Positions 22,347 to 34,703 of a DNA stretch of 64,000 nucleotides are shown in pieces. Both the position numbers and the translations under genes were made by a program. Within the stretch, counting starts at the first letter, position 1; each line of letters opens with the position of its first letter. The notes below the pieces were generated by a model that searched no databases, was not told where the DNA came from, and saw only the letters and a program-made list of their open reading frames with translations. Source of the DNA: Sebastes aleutianus (taxonomy: Eukaryota > Chordata > Actinopteri > Perciformes > Sebastidae); contig CAKAKS010000067.1 of NCBI GenBank assembly GCA_916700875.1, positions 9,079,591 to 9,143,590 of the forward strand. The letters are read 5' to 3'.

Positions 22347-24215
22347 ATGAATCAATGTTCAGTTATTGCAGATTTAAGGAGGAGTATACTGTACTCTGGT
22401 TAGCTTTTACAGAAAAAAACATCAATTAGTCTTTGCTGAGGTTTGTGCTGGTTATTAGTTGTGTACTATTTAATGCTGTTTTATATTAGTTTGTAATGCT
22501 TTTGTTGTGTATCTTATCCTTACTTTCTTAACTAACTTCTTAATCTTTTAGTTTGTGCAGATTCTTACACATTCGCACATTAATTAACATGTAAAATTTA
22601 CCAGATTTAGCCATACAGGCTAATTTTTCAGAGCACGTAAGCACAATTAAAAGCACATAAGCACGGACACATAAGCAGACATTTAGTAAAACAATGATAT
22701 AACCACTACTCCAGATGACTGACATGTTTGATTGTCCAGTAACCACTGTTTTATACATTTGGAGAAAGAGATGAGAGATATCATTGTTCCTGCAGCATTG
22801 TCACTATAGCATCTGTCTATCTTCTAATCCAACACAGCTTGAATTGTTCAAGGCATGGTAACTGACTACAGTGTTTCACAGGGATCTTTGTTCAGGCCAA
22901 CTCGATAGCATCACTCACATCCTGCGCTGAGTTTTCAGCAGCAAATTTATGCAGCGATTTCATCCCTTTTTACAACTAATCTCAGCGATGCTCTATTGAA
23001 ATGAGCTGTGACTGAAAATTAAGTCGTCGTCATGTTCGCGGGTCCATTAATGAAGGAGCTCACTCAGTCAGCAACCAAGTGTTTAAAAGCTCGTTCAAAT
23101 AATGCCCAGTTGTTACAGAGGGAGCTGCCGTGTGCCAAGAAAAGCCTCTAAGCATCATTATATTACAGCCAGCAGCCTGCACCTTTGACACATACTGTTA
23201 ACGGCTAAATGACCCTGACTTCAGCATCTTGATTTGCAATACATCAAACATGCAAACATTTTGCACTCATTTGTCATTGTTGCAAGTGTAGCTTCATCTA
23301 CTTGTTCTTAGCTGGAGGAGATCAGTTCTGCTGCTGCAGTTTATCCACTACTGATAGATTTATCTAAAGGGCTTAAACAGCTCCTTTCAGAAGGAGGAGT
23401 TCCCGAGGGCTATTCGAATGTAATACCAGATGTTGCCTCCTTACATCTGGAAAGAAATGTTTCAAGACAGAGTGGCCAAGGACCTCCCTGCACAGCCTGA
23501 CATAATGAGAATAGATTGCTGACACATACGTTTGATGGTACAATGTGCAGGATTTAGCCCTGCAGGTCCTAATGATGGACGGATGTGCATGAGAACTGAG
23601 ATCAGATGGAAGGCAGAGCAGCTTTCTCCACCATGGAAAGAATCACTCCCGGGTCTAAAGACACGCATGGGCTGAAACAAGGATCTCGGGCCAATTTCTT
23701 CTCTCGAGGGCCTGGAAGATGCTGAGGTTTTGCTTTCTATCTCAGATCTTGACTGTGGGTAAACACACTGCAACACTGGCAGTGAATGTGTCCATCTAAG
23801 CTGGAAACCGATTGATATTTGAAAAGAAAACGTTTTGGCTTATTTGTCATCGAAGCCTCTGCTCGACTGAAGAGAGAAAAAATAGTGGGCGATGAAAACA
23901 TCAGATCTGTGTGGAGCGATGAGGACCGACTGTAAAAAAACTCAAAGTAATTCCATATACAATAACAAACATTCTTCTGCAGTGGTTTAATGGCGCTTGC
24001 AGCTGTTTGTCTCAATGCGGTCAACTCGTAATGTAGGCATAACTGTAGCAGATAGAAACACGCATTCATTTGCATTTTCTTTAGCTGATTTTCTGGAAAT
24101 TTGGGTAAAATTTGCACCACATTTGCATATCGGAATCTGACAAGACAGGTCCTACTATAAAAAGAGACGGATGCTCGTCAAGTCGTTGGCTGGCACGTAA
24201 GGAATCATTTTTTAA
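22347..24215. other. Intergenic, nothing recognised
   Basis: No repeat copies found within the window, and no supported coding frame. Confidence 0.45.
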
Positions 24216-25400
24216 AGGACCAGTGAGTAATATTTAGGGGGATCTATTGGTAGAAATGGAATATAAAATAATAAGTATGTTTTCTTTAGTGTATAATCAC
24301 CTGAAAATAAGAGTCGTGTTTTCGTTACCTTAGAATGAGTCGTTTATATCTACATATGGAGCTGGTCCTTTTCACGGAGCCGGCCGCCATGTTTCTACAG
24401 TAGCCCAGAGTAAACTTTTCTTGCTTGGCCCGTAGTCGATAATGTTATTGACTCTGGAGTTAAACCCAGTCACTCCACTCAGCCGCTGGGAAACAAGACA
24501 AAGGAAACCTCTGTTGGTCTTATTTCTGCACAAACTGCAACTTCCACTGCACATTCACTTGACATTCTCAAAGCTAAACTAAGGGACCCGTTCACGTGCC
24601 ATGTTTTTTGCGCGTTCAAATCCATTGTTGTCAATGTAGACGCGCAGCAAGGGGCGCTAAAACGTGGGAGTGACGGCGTCGTGATGCACAACCGTTCCCG
24701 AGTGCTTATTTTTGGCTGCGCTTCGAGATAAAATTAGTTCAACTTTTGGAACGCTGCAGCCAGTCATGTGACGAGGAACAACTAATCACAGCCGGCACAT
24801 ATCTTTTCTTTCTTCCATAAATATCTGTCTACTGTAAATATATGGAGGAGAAGTTAATCATTTCGGTGCAGGCTTCATGATCTGTCACACGGACTATTTA
24901 CTGGCTTCACCCTTTCTGTCGGAGGACGTCACAACATCCGGTTGAAAGGTCCGCCAAACTAAAAGCTACTGTGAGGGATTTACGGTGCTGGAAATCCATT
25001 TGTCTTTGTTTAGTTTAGTCAGTGAAGCTTTTACTGCTAAATTACCGCAAACTTCATCATCACAGCACGCAGGTTTTGGTTGCTTAGTAACGGCAGGCGC
25101 GACAGGAGCGCAACCTCAGAAGCACCTTGGGAAATAGGATGAAAGCAGCACAGCTGGCGTTTTCCATGCATTTTTAAACGCGGTATGTGTACGGCCCTAA
25201 CGGTCTTCTGCTCATACAGTCTATGCACTGGCTCTGCTATTCTCCAAATGACCTACGCTACTCTTACAACAACTGGCTCTAGATAGGGCCATTCGCGTTT
25301 TTGAGTTGCCACCGTTGTTCTCCTACACGCTTGGCACATGGGAGAGGTTGCAATCTGAAACCTCACTACTAGAGGCCGCCAAATGTTACACACTGTTGCT
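24216..25400 (-). mobile_element. TTAA-family element F5, minus orientation, with insertion
   Basis: Lies between TTAA at 24212-24215 and at 25401-25404. The ends AGGACCAGTGAGTAATATTT and AATGTTACACACTGTTGCT are the family termini. The interior matches the 15008-15487 copy in reverse, except for an extra block at about 24581-25200 that is a second element. Confidence 0.8.
24581..25200. mobile_element. Second DNA element nested in F5
   Basis: The left end AAGGGACCCGTTCACGTGCC and the complement of the right end (TTAGGGCCGTACACATACC) are imperfect inverted repeats. The block is absent from the other F5 copies at the same position. It carries no coding capacity. The target-site duplication was not resolved. 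Confidence 0.5.
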
Positions 25401-26938
25401 TTAAAGAATCGCCCATCTTCTTAACATGCAGAGGAACAAATCTCAAACGGAGGAATGCCTTGATACTGAGCATTGGTCTTCCCCTCTATGTTAAGTCTGC
25501 AGAACCAGATAGAAGCCTGACTTTTGCCATGAGACCTCAACACACTCCAGAGTGTGTTGAATCTTAGGATGATAAACATTGGCTCTTTTACCAGACCTCT
25601 AACAAGTGGCTACCATTGGAAGACAGAGGAAGAATCTCACCAACAAAGGGAGGGAGACGTCCTGTAAAAATACAAAGATGACACTCCTGTGGTCCTGAGA
25701 CAACTCCACGCTGCCCAGTTCTAGTGAGCTACATGTGGTTTTCTTCCTCCTCTGAGAGGCAAGCAGCAACAGCAGTAATGTCGGCCTGGGAAAGGATCAG
25801 AGGAGCCAAACATGAGTCACCATGCTCAACCTCTCTGTCCTCGCAGCGAGGTTACCAAATGGTGGGAGCGATGGATGTGGTCCATCATCTCACTGCAGGC
25901 AAAGCCAGGCACATGATGCATAGGCAGTGAGGATCCACAGCAGAGAACAGTCTCTGTAAAGTAAACTTTCAGAGCAATGAGATAAGGACTTGCAAAACAC
26001 AGCACCCTTCATCTCAATGTGAAGAGTTATGTAATGAACCTTGAACGTTTTGTCCGTCACTAATTAAAACACAAAGCCTTGAAGTGTTTTCTCTTCTACC
26101 ATGAGAGAAGCTGTGGGGAAAATAGACTACTTTCATTTTGTGGCTCGTCTTTCATTATATTTTCACCTTTAAATTTGAAACAAAAAAAAAAAAGCCAAAA
26201 AAAACAACGTATTTTTCAAACTTACTTTTAGATTTGGTTTTATTTCTCAAGGTTTTTGAGATTTATGCCTCCAACACAATCCAATGGAGTGGACTGGAGT
26301 TTCTTTTTGTGGTGCTGAAAGCAGTGAAACATTACATATAAAAAATTAAACAGCTACACTTCTTTCCAAAACAGTGCCCCAGTTGCTCTGGATAATCCAC
26401 AGAACACACTGTCAGCATGTCGAAAGGGAGATTTCTTTCTCCGGTGGACAGTAATTCCAATGTAAACTGCTCACAGTTGTCTTTTTTTGGGCTGAACTGA
26501 CCCTTTAAACACCATTTATTTTCTATTTATTGTCCACTCTAAAGTGGAACTGGCCTGGCTCTCACATTTCCGTGTTGCTTTTACACATCATCACTGCAAA
26601 TGCACTACGACCGCTCACAACCACTCATTCTAACACAAAGTGAGTCAGCTGGAGAGTCCACTCCAGGTTACCTTGTCAGGCATGTCTCTCCAACACGCAC
26701 CATCTCTATGTATCACCTAATTAGCACCCGATGAGCACGCCGCACATCTAAGCCCATCGCCGCTCTAGATCTCAATATAGATACACTATCTTGACATCTA
26801 CCTTCTCCCCCTTCGGCTCCCTTTGTCTGCTCGCCATGTTGCGAGTGCCGAACACAGGCGGGCTCGGCTCAATATAACGCGTTGGAAGATAAAGGGACTG
26901 ACTCCCTGCCATGCCAAATCTATCCAGAACGCTATTAC

Positions 26939-27100
26939 GGTGCCATGGCAACAGATGAAGACATGCGGGCCTCTCTGGATGGGGGGCACCGCTGGTTCAC
27001 TCGTCTTCTCTGCTAGACTGACTGGCAGGAAAGCTCCACGGGGCTGCTATGGCAACAGACTGATCGTATGCAGAGAGGGGCTGTTGGCTGCCACGGCAAC
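26939..27100. promoter_or_regulatory. Cluster of three RFX X-box-like palindromes
   Basis: GGTGCCATGGCAAC (26939-26952), GCTGCTATGGCAAC (27043-27056) and GCTGCCACGGCAAC (27087-27100) each resemble the X-box GTTGCCATGGCAAC bound by RFX factors; all three share the right half GGCAAC. Three such sites in 162 bp is unusual for random sequence. No gene starts nearby, so any role would be as a distal element. This is inference from motif alone. Confidence 0.35.
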
Positions 27101-28061
27101 GTGGGGGCCAAGTCGTCAGTTTCCCCCTGAGTTGCAGGAAATCAAATTGACTTTGATGAGGACTTGACCTCGGGCAGATTCACAGTATTGTTTTGCATCT
27201 CGAGGATTTTTGACATGATGGGGATTGATATACCGGCGTAAACCTGTGTGTGCATACAGGTTTTGCTTGTTGGACCTACAGTACATAAAAAAACAGGGTG
27301 AAAGTGATGCAATATGCCAGCCACACGCCAAACTAGGCTATCCACTTGTGGGTTGACACTAAGCTTGCGACTTCTAAAATATGTAGTCTCAAACTACTGA
27401 AATATGTATGCCACATCTGTGCCCAGGAACACTGTTTCTCCAGCCTTTCCACATGCAGCCTCTAACCACGAGGACTACTAGAGCACCAGCAAACTCAGGG
27501 GGCTGACAATGCAATCACATCAAACTGTCAGGGGGGATAGAAACACTGTCAGGAGAGCAGAGACATCTTACTTCACCCCCTCCCCACCCCTCCATCTGCA
27601 TGAAAATGGAGGAAATATGAGATATGGATTTGCCTCAGATGTGAGAGCTCAACAGGGCCGCTTTTTGTATGTTGAGCTGGTCCATTGATTGATCGCTCGC
27701 TCCCCCTTGGCAAAACGCTCGATGGCAGGGTTGGAACTGAGAGCAAAATACACTGAAATGTTGGAAGTCAGCCCAAAACAGCTGCCGCATCATTCTCCAA
27801 AAAGAATAATGAGGATGTAGGAATGATTAGAAGCTTTTAAACGTGTCAAAACTTCAGATTTTTTTGAGGGATTTGGCCAAATTTAGATTGTGTGAGTGGT
27901 GATTTAAAGGTGATAAATCTGATCATGAAGCCTCAAGTCAATTAAAACATGCAGAATGGAAAGGCAAATGTGGGCCAAGTGAAGATGAGGTCCATTTCTA
28001 CTGTCACAGACAGATTTGCAGTCCAGTCTGTGCAATTGTTTGTGTTATAAAATCAAGAGGA

Positions 28062-28260
28062 GGGGTGGTGGTGATGGTGGTGGTAAAGAGATGAAGGCAG
28101 GCGGAGAGAGAGAGAGAGAAAAAAAGAGAATAATCCAGTCCCTGGAGATGGAAACAGGCTGTTGTGCTCCAGTTGCTTCAGCTACCCTTTGACCTGTGTG
28201 TGGATCTGCAGTTGTCTTGCGCTGCATGTGTGCATGTGTGTGTGTGTGCGCACAAACACG
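28062..28260 (+). repeat. Simple-sequence tracts
   Basis: A GGTGGT/GATGGTGGT run (28062-28085), an AG tract followed by A-rich DNA (28105-28130), and a TG microsatellite (28225-28250). Confidence 0.8.
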
Positions 28261-29049
28261 TGTGATAATCTGCTGGGATAAACATGTATGTGAGAGTGCT
28301 GGAAGGTTGTTTTGAGGAGGCTGGAGGCTGCAATTCAGCGAGCATCTTGATTACGAGAAAATACGCCACTTAATCTTTCAGCAGCAATTGTGGAGTCATT
28401 AATTATTCATTGGTTTATTCATTACATTGTTACATCAGCGCAGAGGAGACCGAGTGTGAGAAAATATTATGTTCACGAATTCAATATGCATATTTAAGAT
28501 GGAAGAAAGGGAAAAATATAATCCCATATATGTCTATGATACACATTTAGAAGTGCTGAATGATGGGCATTACAAGAACGAATACAAAGCAGATATATCT
28601 GCTCTTATCGTCATCAGGCCATTTTATACAATATCTCTTTTCTGAACTCTAATTTTATTTCCAGGATTCATGAAATATTGATTTTAGGGAATAACATGTT
28701 AACTACTTGAGCTGAAAATGAGCTTACAAGTGGGGATTTAAGGCAAACTGAGTGTATAACAGAGTGTTAAAGAGTGCTCTCCACTGGCTGCTGTCGCCTT
28801 TAGCTGTTATTGTGTGGCTGAGAGCTTTGCCTGCTCTACACTGCCATCTCCTGGACATGCGATGCTAAAAAGCCTTGCCATCTGCAGCAACAGCGACCTT
28901 GCTCTTCTCAATTGCACCTCATAAAAAATTCATCCCCAAATGTAATGCCTACCATTTTGGAAAATGTGAAACTTGATTCTTTCAATATGATGTCTGGGAT
29001 TAAAGTTAAGAGGGTGTCGGTTAGTGTTTTCTTCATATTTTTATACTTT

Positions 29050-29870
29050 ATGGTTGTTTTGGGTCTCTGGGGTTGACCTGAGTCTCTTTGTGGTCATTTT
29101 GCATTCCTTTGAGATCATTAAGAGTCTCTATGAGGTTCCTCTGCATCTCACTGTGGTCACTTGAGCCTATTTGTGGTCTCCTTGCATTGCTTTGTGGTTG
29201 TTTTCATTTCATTGTGGTTGTATTGCCTTGCTTTGTACTCATTTTGAGTCTCTTTGTGGTTGTTGGCATCTATCTGTAGTCATTTTAGTCTCTTTGTGGT
29301 TGTTTTGAGTCTCTGTAGTTATTTTGCATCTCATTGTAGTTGCTCTGAGTCTCTTTGTGGTTGTTTTGCATCTCTTTGTAGGTGTTTTGAGTCTCTTTGT
29401 GATCTTCTTGTGTTACTTTGTAGTTGTTTGCTTGTCTTTGAAGTCGTTTTGAGGTTGTTTTGCATCTCTTTGTAGTTGTTTTGAGTCTTTGTGGTTGTTT
29501 TACATCTCTTTGTAGTGGTTTTGAGTCTGTTTGTGGTTGTTTGACATCTCTTTGTAGTTGTTTTGAATCTCTCTGTGGTTGTTTGCCTGTCTTTGTAATC
29601 GTTTTGAGTCTCTTTGTGGTTGTTTTGCCTTTCTTTGTAGTCGTTTTGAGTCTCTTTGTGGTTGTTTTGCATCTCACTGTAGGTGTTTTGAGTCTCTTCG
29701 TGGTCTTCTTGTGTTACTTTGTAGTTCTTTGCCTGTCTTTGTAGTTGTTTTGAGCCTCTTTGTGGTTGTTTTGCATCACATTATAGTTTTGAGTCTCTTT
29801 GTAATTGTTTTGCATCTCTTTGTACTTGTTTTGTGTCCTTTTGTAGTCATATTTGCGTCTCTTTCAGGTG
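29050..29870. repeat. Diverged minisatellite, 21-bp unit in 42-bp pairs
   Basis: Alternating 21-bp units, TGAGTCTCTTTGTGGTTGTTT and TGCATCTCTTTGTAGTTGTT plus one base, are repeated about 39 times with substitutions. Because 21 is a multiple of three and the unit rarely contains stops, several frames on both strands stay open for 70-130 codons and give 7-residue repeats such as NNHKETQ on the minus strand. These frames are by-products of the repeat and are not called as genes. Confidence 0.9.
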
Positions 29871-31269
29871 GTTTAGCCGACTCTCCTCTGCACAGATATT
29901 ATACTAAATACTAGAGCACACTAATATGCCAGAGCCACCTGACCCCGCTGGCCCGCCCTGTAATCCCTCTATACATCCAGCAAATAATTTATATATACAG
30001 TTATTGAAATATGTCATTAGGAAAATAAACTTGATTTACATTATCTGTGTTTATACCTTAAGCCCAGATGAATAACAGAAGGATACTGAGACAAATCTAA
30101 TGAATGAACTTTGTCATTTTCTTGACTTTAGGTGGTACAAATCTCTGTTGCAGATTGCATCAGAAATCATTTGCTGTGCAGCTCGATGAGCGTGTGTTTG
30201 TGTGTCCAGATGTTGTCTCTGAGCTTCTGAACTTTAGCTCAGGGAACATCTGGTGTGGACAAGCAGCTCAACTCACATCAAGCCTCAGCAGCAGGAGCAG
30301 CTCCCAGTCTCCTCCATCTCCCTCCCTTCTTCACTCCGACTCAGCGGCTCCCTGGGTTTCCTCGTGTGAACAGAGAAATAATTCACCAGCAGTCCTGCAA
30401 TGAAATATGAAGCCATCCCTGGTGCCACAGCGCCTGCAGCTCTGACCAACTGGAACACTCTGTAAAGGGAAAAGATGAGACCTTCAGCTTCCATGAAGAT
30501 GTGCCAAAGATTTCTTCTTTCTATCCAACAGAGATTCTTCAAGGCGCTGCTGCAGCCTGTAGAGACAAACCAGTGCATTAAGAGCCAAAACATCACATTA
30601 TTTAAGAATTGGGATGTTGTTAGCTGAGTCTCTCTTTGAACCTACAGTGTTTATTGCAGGGAGTTATTAACATAGTGAATTGCTAATCAGTCGTCCAAGT
30701 CCAAGGCTTTATTTCTGGGACTAATAACAGTGGAATTGCAAAGAGATGCATGATGTTTGCATAATATATGCTCAATTAAAACACTTTATTTCATTATTTC
30801 TCAACAGTGGCATAACACCAAACTGAAAAGCATCTTTTTGCTGACCTCTTGTGGTTGAACGCTTCAAGTCTGTTGCAGCATGTGGTCAGAAGTGTGCTCT
30901 GGTGCATGTGTAGCTGCCACACTTTTCTCTTTCTCTACGGAGTGTCAAATTAGCTCCCACTACTGTATTCACTTAACAATCACTGCAAATTACTCCTGAT
31001 TTAAAAAGCCCCAAAGTAAATGTACTGATTAATAACAGCTAGAAACAAACAATTTTATGCAAGCTATGTAACTGCTTGGTGGCTGACATAATATGGAGAA
31101 GGACATGCAGCCAAACCTACCAGTTGTCTGCCAAGACACTTCAATGCTGAGCATTTTTTTTTTTTTTTTTTTACATAAGCATTGGGAATAACCTGTGGAG
31201 ATTGGTTAGTGTATAAATAAAAACAGTGGGAGCTAATGTACTCACTCTTTGCAAAGAAAGAAATATAAA
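29871..31269. other. Intergenic, nothing recognised
   Basis: Contains only a T homopolymer (31153-31172). No repeat copies or exons were recognised. Confidence 0.45.
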
Positions 31270-31955
31270 GATATTAGAGCTGTCAAAGTTAACGCAATTA
31301 TAACGCGTTAACGCAAATTGGTTTTAACGCCACTCATTTCTTTAACGCATTAACGGAACTTGTGATTTTTAGGTTGTAGCGGGCTCAGTTCTAAAGCTAG
31401 AGTGAAGATACTGGCATCATATGAAACTAGGAAACCTAAGGAATCTATTGGTACCATGTCATACTAGCTTGTCGAGAAGGAGGCTAAATAACGCTCCAAA
31501 TGTGCAAAATTTTGTCAAGGAAAAACTGTCATGGCCATTTTCAAAGGGGTTCCTTGACCTCTGACCTCAAGATATGTGAATGACAATGGGTTCTATGGGT
31601 AGCCACGAGTCTCCCCTTTACAGACATGCCCACTTTATGCTGCAGTTTTGGGCAAGTCATAGTCAAGTCAGCACACTGACACACTGACAGCTGTTGTTGC
31701 CTGTTGGGCTGCAGTTTGCCATGTTATGATTTGAGTATAATATTTATGCTAAAAGCAGTAGCTTCGAGGGTTTCTGTACAATATTTTTCATTGTTTTGTG
31801 TTGTTAATTAATTTCCAATAATAAATATATATATATACACATTTGCATAAAGCAAGCATATTTGCCCACTCCCATGTCGATAAGTAATTTGAACAAATAT
31901 AAAATGTGCGATTAATTTGTGATTAATTAAATATCTTAATCGTTAGACAGCCCGA
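31270..31955. mobile_element. Inverted-end DNA element rich in TTAACG motifs
   Basis: The left end GAGCTGTCAAAGTTAACGC and the right end TTAATCGTTAGACAGCCC are imperfect complements of each other. The interior includes AACGCGTTAACGC repeats. An inverse fragment lies at 12911-12996. It resembles a widespread fish repeat by recall. There is no coding capacity. Confidence 0.65.
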
Positions 31956-33449
31956 AAAGATATTATTAAAGATTTACTTTTATATTTTGATGTCAGAAAA
32001 TACTGGAACTTTTAATGCTGATAAATCATATCTGCTGGCCAGAAGTCAATACCTATATCTCTGTCCCTATAGATGCATTCACATATAATTAAGACTACCC
32101 AACCTCTCCTACTGTGCAGGGAAAGACTATTAAAATATATGTACTTAATATTACAAGCAACCCACTTATTCAGTTGTGAAACCTTTTGCTATATCTGGAC
32201 GCAGAACCACTACAAAAATGGTTTGGACACGGCCACGTGTATCAGTGCAACTGAATGAATAATGTTAAATATTGCAGTACATGAGTTATTCTAGGAGAAG
32301 GTTCAGGAAAGGTACGCAGGAACACCACCAGGAGGAGACAAACCCAAATGAATCAGAAAGCACAGATCTGTACAGGGACTCTAGAGACGCAAGATTTGAC
32401 TGATATTAGCTTTGTCACAAATACATTTAATTCTAATAAAAAAAGTATTTATACGGTATATATGTTTTCTCTAATACTGTTTTTACAGTTGGTATATAAA
32501 AGTTGGATGTACTTGATCATTTTTTTTTACCAGAAATGATCAAAGACTTGCACCAATCGATGTTCATGAACAGACCAAAGTGTTCCAAAGATGTAATACT
32601 ATTTTTCTTTTGTTTCCTGACATGTTCCTTAAGCTGTCTAACCATTAATCAACAATTGATTTATTCCTCAATATCATTTATGCAATATAATGTAGGAGAA
32701 TAGTGTTTATCCACTTAAAAGCCAAGTAGATTTAGTACGCAAACATATATTTGAGGACTTAATTTTGTCAGTTTTCCAGTATGAATGCATTCACTTACAC
32801 CACAAGATGTCATACAAATTCTCCTGAAACCACACAAAACATTGTCCATCATGTATTTACTTCAAACCAAACAGTCCGCCTCCGTCTACATTTAACAGTA
32901 AACTTGAGAAGTGAATTATGCTACTTCACCACCTGTGTATGATTCAACTTTTTATTACCATGCTGCGAGTCCTTGACAAGCTCTTTAGAGTCAAGTCTTT
33001 GTTTGAACTCTGAAAACGAGCTCAGGTCTATTCTGGCAGGTTAGTCAGTATAATGACTAAAAGCGTAGTGTCACCTTGGTTTATCCGGCACATTTTGAAA
33101 ATAAGTCATTTGTAAGAATCTCCGGTGTTGGTTTTGATTCCAACTTCTCAAAGTCACTGCACAGATAATATGTAAAACCTGTTTTTGTAAAGAACTTTTT
33201 GAAAAGAAGAGTGTAGATGGACCAAATGAAAAGAACTAAATGTTTCTTCAAGGTAATAAAATAATGCTTGTGGATCTTATAAAAAAAAAAAAAAATCAGG
33301 GAACAACTGTACAATATAATGCATTTCAATACACAACCACTTACTACAGCCTCAACACATTACCACAGAGTTAAAACGACACCTCGCTAACATATTAATA
33401 ATGTTATATAATAACCCTAATAGAGGTAGTACTCATTGCAGGGCTGCTG

Positions 33450-33488
<39 letters not shown>

Positions 33489-33710
33489 TGTTCATCATAA
33501 AGTGAGTAATCTAATCTAAGGTCATTTCGGCAAAAACAATCCCAAAAAAAAAAAAAAACTCAATGAAATAACATCAGTTTGATAAAACTTTTTTAAAAGA
33601 ACAGTACAGTACTTTTGTCACAATAATTTCTGTACGGAATAAAAATGAAGGTTAACTGAGTTAAAGTAGGATTCTTCAATTACACCCATGTATGTATAGT
33701 GTAGCTTTAA
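31956..33710. other. AT-rich intergenic DNA
   Basis: Holds a TA microsatellite of about 32 bp (33453-33486) and several A-runs. No exon or repeat copy was recognised. Confidence 0.45.
33453..33486. repeat. (TA)n microsatellite
   Basis: Uninterrupted TA dinucleotides. Confidence 0.95.
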
Positions 33711-34699
33711 AGGACCAGTGTGTAGGATTTAAGCTGAAGTTATACTTACTGCTTCTGCGAGTACGCAAGGGTCCGCGTGACGTAAATTCCGTCATCAGAG
33801 GGTGTACGTGTAGGCTCTGTGCGAGCGTCCACGTACCGCCAATTTGTTGTGACCAAGCATAGTGTAGTGATCTACTGCACAAGTGTGGAGCCGAGCGTGT
33901 CCTCCAAGCAGACAGTATAAACAACTACTACGCATCTGTGGTGTCCACAGCAGTGGGCAACCTCCGTGTCTGAGAAGTGAAGCCAAAGTTGAAGTGCCTT
34001 AAACTAGTGGTCGCCTACAAATGTCTTATTCAGCGTTTGGTTGTACTTAGCTCCACCCTCTTGTGTCACTTCTGGTTGCAAAAAAAACAAAATGGCGAAG
34101 GCCAAAATGCCGAACTCGAGACTTCAAAACGTCAGTCGACAAACCAATGGGTGACATCACGGCGACTACGTCCACTTCTTATATACAGTCTGGTTTTTAT
34201 CCAGGAGGCCAGGGTTTGCATCCTGTGTGAAACCAACCACATGTGTGTGTGGTTGTCTTTGTGTTCACAAACGTTAAGTTTCACTTTTGAAACCGTTATT
34301 TTAAGCCATAACATGATGTTTTTCCCTAAAACAAAGTGTCCGGTTTTAGCTCCACCCTCTTGTGTCACTTCTGGTTGTATAACTGAGGCTTTAGTGGCGT
34401 CTCGCATTGCAACCAACTGATTATCTCTTCGCTCACCCATCCCTTTCCAAGCGTGTCAGAGGACTACGGTGGCCTTCAGGTAACGTGAAAAGCTCGTTTG
34501 GTTTGTCCGATCTGGGCTAATGTAGAAACACGGCGGAGTCTGTGAAGAGGACCCGCTCTCTATGTAGATATGATAGGCTCATTCTAAGCTAACAAAAGCA
34601 TGACTTGGTTACAGGTGATTATACACTAATGAAAACATAGTTATGAATATTATATTCCATTTCTGCTAATAGGTCCCCCGAATCCTACACACTGGCCCT
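33711..34699 (+). mobile_element. TTAA-family element F5, with nested F7 repeat
   Basis: TTAA lies on both sides (33707-33710 and 34700-34703). The ends are AGGACCAGTGTGTAGGATTT and the complementary AATCCTACACACTGGCCCT. The middle is disrupted by a copy of the F7 repeat (33959-34195) and by a block shared with 1920-2060, so it is longer than the 372-bp copy at 51023-51394. Confidence 0.8.
33959..34195 (+). mobile_element. F7 repeat, short copy nested in F5
   Basis: Starts with AACCTCCGTGTCTGAGAAGTG and ends with CTTATATACAGTCTGG. Compared with the copy at 19482 it lacks the internal 350 bp or so. Confidence 0.65.
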
Positions 34700-34703
34700 T
34701 TAA

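Larger units (their letters stand above)
25401..29049. other. Intergenic with X-box-like sites and simple repeats
   Basis: It contains a solo right end of an F4-type element (about 26350-26509, ending CTGAACTGACCCT before TTAA), an RFX X-box-like cluster (26939-27100), a purine-rich tract (28062-28130) and a TG repeat (28225-28250). No coding exon was recognised. Confidence 0.45.

Noticed and set aside
23737..24120. 127-codon minus-strand frame
   Set aside because: No motif, no splice-consistent neighbours, ordinary AT-rich composition.
26823..27167. 114-codon plus-strand frame over the X-box cluster
   Set aside because: No domain recognised; the region is better explained as non-coding with GGCAAC motifs.
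29254..29914. Long overlapping frames on both strands
   Set aside because: They are created by the 21-bp minisatellite; the peptides are simple 7-residue repeats with no domain.
33676..33986. Minus-strand frames near 33.7-34.0 kb
   Set aside because: They lie within the F5 transposon copy and have no transposase motif.
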